NCBI GenBank assembly: GCA_023664325.1 | Contig: JAMPFS010000007.1 | Location: 1-64,000, forward strand | Direction: 5' to 3' | DNA from: Clostridium sp. | GTDB lineage: Bacteria > Bacillota > Clostridia > Lachnospirales > Lachnospiraceae | DNA length: 64,000 bases | Part shown: one piece after another, positions 1-5,281 of the stretch | Layout of the letters: each line of letters starts with the position of its first letter | How positions within the stretch are numbered: position 1 is the stretch's first letter | Made by a program: the position numbers and the translations under genes | Notes under the pieces: generated by a model | Database searches by the model: none | What the model saw: the letters and a program-made list of their open reading frames with translations, nothing else | Told to the model about the DNA's origin: nothing

Positions 1-65
1 AGAAATTCGAGGACAGTGATGGAACTTGAGGGCTTGCCCCGGGGAGCTTCATTCTGCAAATTCTG

Positions 66-94
66 TTGTAAATAAAAATGCATTAGGATATAAT
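66..94 (+). promoter_or_regulatory. Sigma-A promoter of first toxin-antitoxin module
   Basis: TTGTAA at 66-71 and TATAAT at 89-94 with a 17-nt spacer, about 50 nt before the UPF0175 gene. The same TTGTAA-17-TATAAT layout recurs in front of the second module at 1026-1054. Confidence 0.7.
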
Positions 95-146
95 GATAAA
101 TAAGAATATTATTGTTATTTGTTCAGCCAAGAAAGGGTGATAGAAT

Positions 147-401
147 ATGTGCAGTATAGCAGTGGACATACCGGAAGAAGTTTTGTACGATACAAAGATG
201 AGTGAAAAGGAAGCTACAGGTTTTGCAAAAAAAATGGTGGCTCTTGGACTTTATGTTCAAAATAAAATTTCTCTTGGATATGCTGCAAAAATTGCAGATA
301 TGTCAAAAGAAGATTTTATTAAATATTTGGGAGACAATCAAGTTTCAATCTTTCAATTTGACAGTGAAGAGGATTTTTTGAAGGAGTTAGAAAATGCGTA
401 G
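147..401 (+). CDS. UPF0175 family protein, probable antitoxin
   Basis: An 84-residue protein of the UPF0175 family. The core ISLGYAAKIADMSKEDFIKYLG (in part, about residues 41-62) is the family's helix-turn-helix-like signature, in which a small residue pair is followed by a 'ms.eeF...Lg' helix. UPF0175 genes commonly lie directly before a DUF3368 PIN-like gene and are taken to be the antitoxin and DNA-binding partner. The start is ATG with the GGGTGA-type site at 135-140. The 3' end overlaps the next gene by 8 nt, as in translationally coupled toxin-antitoxin pairs. The gene is AT-rich compared with the housekeeping genes after 20 kb. Family assignment is from motif recognition; the antitoxin role is inferred from the pairing. 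Confidence 0.82.
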   Translation: MCSIAVDIPEEVLYDTKMSEKEATGFAKKMVALGLYVQNKISLGYAAKIADMSKEDFIKYLGDNQVSIFQFDSEEDFLKELENA

Positions 402-888
402 GGTAATTGTAAATTCAACACCATTGATTGTTTTATGTAATATTGACAGGCTTTATATTTTGAAAGAAGTATATGGTGAGATTATTATACCACAGGCGGT
501 TTTGAATGAAATTATGATAAAAGAAGATTCTGCGTGTAATCAGATTTTGTCTGCAAGAGATTGGATAAAAGTACAGTCTATATCAAGCGAAGCAAATAAA
601 CGAATGTACCAGGCGAAATTGCATGCTGGTGAAGTAGAAACTATGATTTTGGCACAGGAAGAACCTAAAGCAGATTTGGTAATAATAGATGATAATTCAG
701 CGAAAAAGACAGCGGTATATTTAGGTTTAAAAGTTACTGGTACATTAGGCGTTTTGTTGAAAGCAAAAAAACAAGGAATTATTTTTGAGGTGAAACCTAT
801 TATAGAAGATATGATTAGTAGTGGATTTTATATAAGGGAAGATATAAAGAAGCTTGTTTTATTACAGGCAGGAGAATCTATTTCTTAA
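394..888 (+). CDS. DUF3368 PIN-like protein, probable toxin
   Basis: A 164-residue DUF3368 protein. The N-terminus RRVIVNSTPLIVLCNIDRL has the PIN-domain opening, in which a conserved N/D-S-P/T-L-I stretch starts strand 1. Further acidic residues that would complete a metal-ion ribonuclease site are E99-like in HAGEVETMILAQE and D in LVIIDDNSAKKTA. DUF3368 differs from classical VapC in having Asn at the first acidic position (VNSTP). It overlaps the UPF0175 gene by 8 nt, so the two form a type II-like unit with the PIN-like protein as putative RNase toxin. The stop is followed at once by a non-coding repeat (892-966) and a tRNA-Leu fragment. Activity is inferred. Confidence 0.82.
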   Translation: MRRVIVNSTPLIVLCNIDRLYILKEVYGEIIIPQAVLNEIMIKEDSACNQILSARDWIKVQSISSEANKRMYQAKLHAGEVETMILAQEEPKADLVIIDDNSAKKTAVYLGLKVTGTLGVLLKAKKQGIIFEVKPIIEDMISSGFYIREDIKKLVLLQAGESIS

Positions 889-891
889 AAT

Positions 892-966
892 TAATCCATT
901 CCATTCCCCAAAATCCCATTTTCTGTACATTTCAAGAATTATCCAAACCTGGAAAACAGAATAAAT
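892..966 (+). repeat. Module-flanking repeat, copy 1
   Basis: About 75 nt just after the first toxin-antitoxin module. It is nearly identical to 2920-2988 behind the third module: a CCATTCCATTCCCC start, a shared TTTTCTGTACATTTCAAGA core and the AAAACAGAATAAA end. The differences are a few substitutions and one 7-nt gap. It runs directly into the tRNA-Leu fragment. It is probably the flank of an integration site. Confidence 0.8.
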
Positions 967-970
967 CAAA

Positions 971-1018
971 CTTAGGATCTAGTGGGAGACCGTGCAGGTT
1001 CGATTCCTGTCATCCGCA
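971..1018 (+). pseudogene. 3' fragment of a tRNA-Leu(UAG) gene (att-like remnant)
   Basis: The sequence reads as the anticodon loop (CTTAGGA, anticodon TAG), the 3' anticodon stem TCTAG, the long class II variable arm GTGGGAGACCG, the T arm GCAGG-TTCGATT-CCTGT and the 3' acceptor strand CATCCGC plus A. No D arm, 5' acceptor strand or 5' anticodon stem lies upstream, so it cannot be a working tRNA. Such 3' halves are the usual attachment-site copies left by integrases that use tRNA genes; the break is at the anticodon loop. Confidence 0.85.
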
Positions 1019-1025
1019 TTTTTTC

Positions 1026-1054
1026 TTGTAATCTTATCATTAATTGGATATAAT
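1026..1054 (+). promoter_or_regulatory. Sigma-A promoter of second toxin-antitoxin module
   Basis: TTGTAA at 1026-1031, a 17-nt spacer and TATAAT at 1049-1054. It lies only 8 nt past the tRNA-Leu fragment, so transcription of the second module starts right at the junction. Confidence 0.7.
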
Positions 1055-1098
1055 ATGAGCAATTGGAAACACGTTTATGTCAGAAGGGAAGTGGCAGT

Positions 1099-1143
1099 AT
1101 GAAATTAACAAAGATTGAGGAAGAGTTAGTGACATATCTATAG
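1099..1143 (+). CDS. 14-codon mini-ORF in the leader of the RelE module
   Basis: ATG at 1099 preceded by an AGAAGGGAAG site; it encodes MKLTKIEEELVTYL and stops with TAG. It may be the truncated N-terminus of an older antitoxin or a leader peptide. Nothing else supports expression. Confidence 0.3.
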   Translation: MKLTKIEEELVTYL

Positions 1144-1248
1144 ATAAGAAATAGCTGGATGGTGGTTGTTTCTGACTTTTTCGTAATTATTGACAGAAAA
1201 AATGAGACAATGGAAGATTGATATTTCATTTTGGAAAGGTGTGATGAT

Positions 1249-1416
1249 ATGTTAGCAACAACATCAAATATTAAGGAAGAAATAAACGAAAACGAAACGA
1301 AATTAGAATTATATCGCCTGATTGGTGAAGGATATAAGGCGATGCAGGAAAAAAGAGAAATTACATTAGAGGACTTAGAACAGAAAATAGAACAAAGGAG
1401 AGCAGAGCGTGGCTAG
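1249..1416 (+). CDS. Small antitoxin-like protein of a RelE/ParE pair
   Basis: A 55-residue, charged and mostly helical protein (MLATTSNIKEE..., ending EQKIEQRRAERG). ATG 1249 is chosen because GGAAAGGTG (1233-1242) sits 9 nt before it; a TTG start at 1231 would lie on top of that site. It has no clear named DNA-binding motif. It overlaps the next gene by 8 nt, and its partner is a recognisable RelE/ParE-fold protein, so it is assigned as the antitoxin by position. The short helical C-terminus would be the toxin-binding part (inference). Confidence 0.68.
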   Translation: MLATTSNIKEEINENETKLELYRLIGEGYKAMQEKREITLEDLEQKIEQRRAERG

Positions 1417-1723
1417 AGTAGTAATTACAGAACCTGCGGAGTACGACTTGCTTGATATTGAATATTATATCCGTGTGCATTTGTGCAATCCGTCAGCAGC
1501 AGAAAGAATGATAGACGGTATTTTAGAAATGCTTTGGGGGCTTGCCCAGTTCCCGGAACGATACCATTATGTTAATGACGATTTATTGAGAAAGTTGTCT
1601 TTGCGTATGACATGGTTTGATAATTATAATATTTTTTATTATTATGATGAGAATGCAGATGAAGTACATATTATACGAATTTTATATAATAGAGCAGACT
1701 GGCAACATATATTGAAGAGATAA
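1409..1723 (+). CDS. RelE/ParE family toxin
   Basis: A 104-residue protein with the RelE/ParE fold pattern: an opening strand ARVVITEPAEYDLLDIEYYI, a helix with A/A/E/R residues (NPSAAERMIDGILEM), 'LAQFPERYHYV' before the central sheet, and the final strand pair YNIFYYYDENADEVHIIRILYNRADW. The 'I.RI.y.r.dw..iL' ending is typical of this superfamily. ParE members act on DNA gyrase and RelE members cut mRNA on ribosomes; the sequence alone does not decide which. It is coupled to the antitoxin by an 8-nt overlap. Confidence 0.85.
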   Translation: MARVVITEPAEYDLLDIEYYIRVHLCNPSAAERMIDGILEMLWGLAQFPERYHYVNDDLLRKLSLRMTWFDNYNIFYYYDENADEVHIIRILYNRADWQHILKR

Positions 1724-1727
1724 ATTC

Positions 1728-1875
1728 GGATACACTTTGACATCAACCCTGACGTCAACGCCCAACAAAACACATATAAACTATCTAATAGGAATCCCCC
1801 AAAACAATAAAAATCCAGCATTTCTTAGACACACAAAAATCCAATAGACACCAAATATCGGATTTAGGATCTAGT
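1728..1875 (+). repeat. Module-flanking repeat, copy 2, ending in a tRNA-Leu core remnant
   Basis: A diverged copy. ACACTTTGACAT at 1732-1743 is identical to 2881-2892, followed by a CCAACAAAAC.CAT stretch shared with copy 3 and a GGAATCCCCCAAAA segment that matches the start of the core of copies 1 and 3 loosely. It ends at 1864-1875 in TTAGGATCTAGT, the same 12 nt as the anticodon-arm part of the tRNA-Leu fragment at 972-983. Confidence 0.6.
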
Positions 1876-1897
1876 AGAAGTATGACATTAAAATACT

Positions 1898-1926
1898 TTG
1901 ATGGTTGTGTAATTAGTGTGTATAAT
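1898..1926 (+). promoter_or_regulatory. Sigma-A promoter of MNT/HEPN module
   Basis: TTGATG at 1898-1903, a 17-nt spacer and TATAAT at 1921-1926, about 20 nt past the 12-nt tRNA-Leu core. The remaining 1927-2090 sequence is AT-rich leader with no recognised structure. Confidence 0.65.
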
Positions 1927-2090
1927 TGATGGATTGGTTTTCTCAGAATTACAGTAGCAACTTTTGTATATATGATGCCATCTGTCATTTTGTGCTTGGA
2001 TGAAATCAATTCCAAGTTACACAGGAATATTTTAACAGTAAAATATAAAACCAAAAAGAAATGATACATTTAATAAAGGAAGGTTGTCAC

Positions 2091-2171
2091 ATGGACAATA
2101 ATAGTTTATTAAATGCCAAATGGAATTATGCAAGAGAAAGAGGGTGGATGATATTATGCCAAATACAATAA
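2091..2171 (+). CDS. 26-residue leader ORF overlapping the MNT start
   Basis: ATG 2091 follows a strong AGGAAGG site (2077-2083, 7-nt gap). It encodes 26 residues beginning MDNNSLLNAKWNYARERGWM and ends at TAA 2169-2171, overlapping the start of the MNT gene (ATG 2156) by 16 nt in another frame. It has a better ribosome site than the MNT gene, so it may be a coupling leader or the remnant of a replaced N-terminal gene. No family recognised. Confidence 0.4.
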   Translation: MDNNSLLNAKWNYARERGWMILCQIQ

Positions 2172-2491
2172 GCAATATTATATATGGTTTTGCTGTAGAG
2201 TTAAGAAGATTATTAGGAAATGACTTGTCAAAGGTTATTTTATATGGCTCTTATGCAAGAGGTGATTTTGGAGAGAGTTCAGATGTGGATGTTATGATTT
2301 TAGTAAAAATATCTCCTGAATTGATAGAAAAGGTAGAAGAATCTATTTTCGATTTAGCTTTTGACATAGAAATGGAGCATGGGATTCACATATCACCGAT
2401 TATTAAGAATGAGGAGCAATTTGAGTATTGGGCGGATGTGTTGCCGTTTTATCGTAATGTCAGAAATGAGGGAGTGGAGATAAATGGATAG
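2156..2491 (+). CDS. MNT-type nucleotidyltransferase, probable antitoxin of HEPN
   Basis: A 111-residue minimal nucleotidyltransferase. The signature GSYARGDFGESSDVDVMIL (about residues 33-51) carries the GS..RG motif and the DxD metal pair of the DNA polymerase beta fold. ATG 2156 (MPNTISNIIYG) is chosen because AGAGGGTGG lies about 9 nt before it. Known MNT antitoxins of type VII systems (MntA) neutralise HEPN toxins by adding AMP to them. The gene overlaps the HEPN gene by 8 nt. The catalytic residues look intact, so enzymatic neutralisation is plausible but inferred. Confidence 0.85.
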   Translation: MPNTISNIIYGFAVELRRLLGNDLSKVILYGSYARGDFGESSDVDVMILVKISPELIEKVEESIFDLAFDIEMEHGIHISPIIKNEEQFEYWADVLPFYRNVRNEGVEING

Positions 2492-2879
2492 AAAAGAAAA
2501 AGATTTATGCAATTATCGAATGGCAAGTGCATTGGAAACGCTGGAAACAGCAAAATGGTGTGTTGAAAATAAACATTACAAAGATGCAATTAATCGCTGC
2601 TATTATGCCGCATTTTATGCAGCAAAAGCTGTTCTTGCATTAGAAGGAGTTGATTTTAAGCGCCATAAAGATGTAGTGGCTTATTTCAATAAAAATTATA
2701 TTGCAACGGACAAACTGCCAAGAGAGGCAGGGAAGAAACTGGCGAATTTACAACGTAAGCGGGAAAATAGTGATTATGATGATTTTTTTGTTGCTTCATT
2801 GGAAGAGACGGAGAGACAGTTAGAGGCGGCAAAATATATTATTGAACAGATTCAAAAATATTTAGAGGATAATAATTGA
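2484..2879 (+). CDS. HEPN domain protein, probable toxin of MNT/HEPN pair
   Basis: A 131-residue all-helical HEPN protein. The helix AINRCYYAAFYAAKAVLALEG (in part) is the hallmark of the broad HEPN family (PF05168-like). Near the C-terminus RKRENSDYDDF occupies the place of the HEPN ribonuclease motif, but it reads R-x4-D-Y and not the R-x4-6-H-x-Y of the HepT toxins. The catalytic His is therefore absent or replaced, and RNase activity is uncertain. It overlaps the MNT gene by 8 nt. A toxin role is inferred from the pairing; a non-toxic regulatory HEPN remains possible. Confidence 0.8.
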   Translation: MDRKEKDLCNYRMASALETLETAKWCVENKHYKDAINRCYYAAFYAAKAVLALEGVDFKRHKDVVAYFNKNYIATDKLPREAGKKLANLQRKRENSDYDDFFVASLEETERQLEAAKYIIEQIQKYLEDNN

Positions 2880-2997
2880 CACACTTTGACATAAACACCA
2901 AACAAAACGCATGAAAAATCAACCCATTCCATTCCCCCAAAATCCCCATTTTCTGTACATTTCAAGACTTATCCCAAAACAGAATAAAAATGTAGTT
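2877..2997 (+). repeat. Module-flanking repeat, copy 3
   Basis: It starts at the HEPN stop with ACACTTTGACAT (2881-2892, shared with copy 2), then CCAAACAAAACGCAT (compare copy 2), then the block 2920-2988, which is nearly identical to copy 1. It therefore joins the features of both other copies. The opposing SIR2 gene stops at 2998, right at its edge. No tRNA-Leu core follows it. Confidence 0.75.
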
Positions 2998-4770
2998 TTA
3001 GCAAAATGCAAGATAGATTTTTAAAAGTATATATATGTATTTATCTCTTGATTTCATTATTTTTGAGTAATGTGCATGTATATCACTTAAATATGATTGT
3101 GCAGCATTAAGGGAATTGGAGTCTTTATTTATTCTAAAGTTACTCAATTCCACAAATGCTAAATACAATTTACACCTTATAATACCAGCAATTGAACTAA
3201 TTGCAGTATAATCATCCAATGCCTTTTTTAGATTTCTTATGGCGGGGGCATATTTGTTTTTAAACACCATTAATAAAACACCATTATATCTTAAGGCTGT
3301 TAATTGCTGAATGAAATTTAAAACATAATCATTTCCAAGATTAATGATTATATTGTTGCATTTTATGATTGTATCTGCAAGTTTACTATATCTTTTTTGC
3401 TTTATCTTAAATAAAAATGGGTTTCGCAATATATCAATGATTATCCATTGTGCATTTCTGTTAAGTGCAGTGGATATAGTCCAATCTATTTGATAATTCG
3501 AGTTTGCCCAATTGGTGTTATGTAAAATGTTATAAATTTCAGTAACTGGCAAAGCAGCCCTTGCGGCTTTTTTGGTTAGTCCTATATTTGCATAGATATC
3601 AGACTTTGTAAGCTGGCTATTATCTAATTTAGTAGAAAAATTTATTGCGTTACTAAAGTTAGAATCTCGGCTCAAGCAGATGAATGAATTATAATCAATA
3701 TACCAATGGCGTTTGAAAAGTTCGTATTTTTTTTGCTGTTTATACCAATCAGATGCCAAAATTTCTTTGCAATCTAAACCTAATGAATTTATTAGACCCA
3801 AAGCTATATATTGATAAAGATCTTGATTATAAGGTATAATACAGTTTTCAAAATTGTCAGACCATTTATGTCCATCATCGTTATTATCATCGTTATTCTT
3901 GATTTTTTCATAATCATGAATGGCAAGAGACTCAATAAAATCACGCGTAATTGTATTAAATATAATTTTCTGGTTGAATGGTGTTAAAATATTGTCCATA
4001 TTTGAATCTTGATTTTCATTTGCAAATGATTCATGTTTTGAATAATTGATTATGATTCCTGTTGCATTTCCCTTTGTTTTGAGATTAAGAAAGAATGGAT
4101 TAACATCCAAAGTATCAGAACAACTATATCCAAGAAAAATAAAACAATATGAATTATTTATCCATTCGGTTAATTGCTCCTTAAATTTTGGAGAAAAAGT
4201 TTTTTTAACTTCGTTAAGTGAAATGCCAATTGTTCTTAAATCGTCTGCAACTCCGTGTAAATGATATATCTTTCCCTGTGTTATATTTTCACTTTTGTAC
4301 ATATACAAACGGAATTCCTCATCAAAAACTGGCTTTGTGGGGAAAGTATTATCATATTGCATATTAAATGCTTTTGCAATTGTATTTCCATAATTCAAAG
4401 AAACAATATTAGAACCTTTATTTAAAAATTGAGCTAAAACTTGATGGCAAGAATTTGGTGGGGCATCTAAAAAGGATGACAAGCCATTAACAATAGTAGA
4501 ATCAATTGCCAATTCACTTTCAAATAATTTTATTTCCGAAATAACGGTTTCCATTCTGGGAATCCCCTGATAAACCAACTCGTATTGATCTTTTATGGAC
4601 TTTGCATATTCTTCTCCGCAAGTTAATACGAGTATCTTTTCTAAAAGGTTGTTTGCTAAAGGTAAGTTTGTCGGGCTATTACAATCAACTCCGGCACCAA
4701 TCCAAAAAACTATTTTTTGAGGTTCCAATGTCTTGATTAATTGAATTAAATCACTTTTTGTTTGAATCAT
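2998..4770 (-). CDS. Standalone SIR2-like protein with helical C-terminus (defence-type NADase candidate)
   Basis: A 590-residue protein. Residues 20-38 carry the sirtuin NAD-binding opening (VFWIGAGVDCNSPTNLPL). SLNYGNT at 124-130 corresponds to the TTNYD motif, with Asn126 kept but Asp replaced by Gly. YHLHG at 169-173 supplies the catalytic His172, and FLGYSCSDTLDVNPFF near 212-227 matches the late GyS..D motif of bacterial SIR2 defence proteins. From about 300 the sequence is mostly helical, with no named domain seen; it may be TPR-like. Such proteins deplete NAD+ on phage sensing. There is no TIR, Argonaute or STAND partner beside it, so it would be a one-gene system. The ribosome site is GAGGTG. 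The stop lies exactly at the border of repeat copy 3, so the C-terminus may be cut short. The gene is much more AT-rich than the core genes. Confidence 0.8.
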   Translation of the reverse strand: MIQTKSDLIQLIKTLEPQKIVFWIGAGVDCNSPTNLPLANNLLEKILVLTCGEEYAKSIKDQYELVYQGIPRMETVISEIKLFESELAIDSTIVNGLSSFLDAPPNSCHQVLAQFLNKGSNIVSLNYGNTIAKAFNMQYDNTFPTKPVFDEEFRLYMYKSENITQGKIYHLHGVADDLRTIGISLNEVKKTFSPKFKEQLTEWINNSYCFIFLGYSCSDTLDVNPFFLNLKTKGNATGIIINYSKHESFANENQDSNMDNILTPFNQKIIFNTITRDFIESLAIHDYEKIKNNDDNNDDGHKWSDNFENCIIPYNQDLYQYIALGLINSLGLDCKEILASDWYKQQKKYELFKRHWYIDYNSFICLSRDSNFSNAINFSTKLDNSQLTKSDIYANIGLTKKAARAALPVTEIYNILHNTNWANSNYQIDWTISTALNRNAQWIIIDILRNPFLFKIKQKRYSKLADTIIKCNNIIINLGNDYVLNFIQQLTALRYNGVLLMVFKNKYAPAIRNLKKALDDYTAISSIAGIIRCKLYLAFVELSNFRINKDSNSLNAAQSYLSDIHAHYSKIMKSRDKYIYILLKIYLAFC

Positions 4771-4990
4771 TATAACACCTCATTCTTAATTGAAAGTAAA
4801 TACTTTTATATAATTATAACAGATAAAACTTATTTTTTTCTATAATATTTTCTATGAATATTCTTATTTTTATCCACAAAATGTCAGGATTTTATGGTTA
4901 TGTTCCGTTTGGAGGCATCAGAAACCCTATCTTTAGAGTGAAATCTGCTTTATCTGATACAATTTTCCACTATCTTTGCGGTGAAAGGAA
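4771..4990. other. Intergenic, AT-rich, no gene seen
   Basis: This stretch holds the minus-strand leader of the SIR2 gene (ribosome site GAGGTG, several TATAAT-like AT boxes around 4815-4850) and about 130 nt without recognisable coding or structure. Confidence 0.4.
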
Positions 4991-5019
4991 TTGACATTCA
5001 TAGCGAAAAGTGCTATTTT
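4991..5019 (+). promoter_or_regulatory. Strong promoter upstream of chemosensory operon
   Basis: TTGACA at 4991-4996, a 17-nt spacer and an extended -10 TGcTATTTT ending at 5019. It would produce a leader of about 250 nt before the kinase gene at 5282. Confidence 0.65.
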
Positions 5020-5058
5020 AATTCTGAAAGCAAAATATAAAAGAATATAGGAATTTTC

Positions 5059-5181
5059 ATGATAAACCGCAAATATCAGCTGTTGATAACCGCATGGTAT
5101 TTGACGAGATGTTTTGGAGAATACGATATGCCAGGGTGCTTTGGGCTTGCTAAAGTAGATTTCTTAACATTGTTGAAGTAA
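5059..5181 (+). CDS. 40-residue ORF in the operon leader
   Basis: ATG 5059 follows TAGGAATTTTC. It encodes 40 residues, starting MINRKYQLLITAWYL, and ends at 5181, about 45 nt before the terminator hairpin. No family recognised. It may be a leader peptide or a chance ORF; the region also folds into short hairpins (for example TATCA/TTGATA around 5075-5090). Confidence 0.25.
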   Translation: MINRKYQLLITAWYLTRCFGEYDMPGCFGLAKVDFLTLLK

Positions 5182-5224
5182 TTAAGATATTTGATTTTTC
5201 TTAATACGATATTTAAATAAATAG

Positions 5225-5262
5225 CAGGCAGCAAAAATATTATATATTTTACTGCCTTTTTA
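5225..5262 (+). terminator. Intrinsic terminator between promoter and first operon gene
   Basis: Stem GGCAG (5227-5231)/CTGCC (5252-5256), extended by AAAATAT/ATATTTT around one mismatch, followed by TTTTTAC. It ends only about 20 nt before ATG 5282. No other promoter is evident between hairpin and gene, so it looks like an attenuator. Confidence 0.65.
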
Positions 5263-5281
5263 CGTTGTCTGGGAGGATTTT

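Noticed and set aside
1785..2069. 94-codon minus-strand ORF in the intergenic repeat region
   Set aside because: It runs across the repeat, the tRNA core remnant and the plus-strand promoter, has no ribosome site and has random-looking composition.
2998..4770. SIR2 gene as ThsA of a Thoeris system or as part of an Avs/pAgo system
   Set aside because: No TIR (ThsB), STAND or Argonaute gene is adjacent; the neighbours are toxin-antitoxin-type pairs and non-coding sequence.
1..5000. Prophage or ICE spanning the left region
   Set aside because: No integrase, structural, relaxase or replication gene is present in the window; only att-like remnants are seen.
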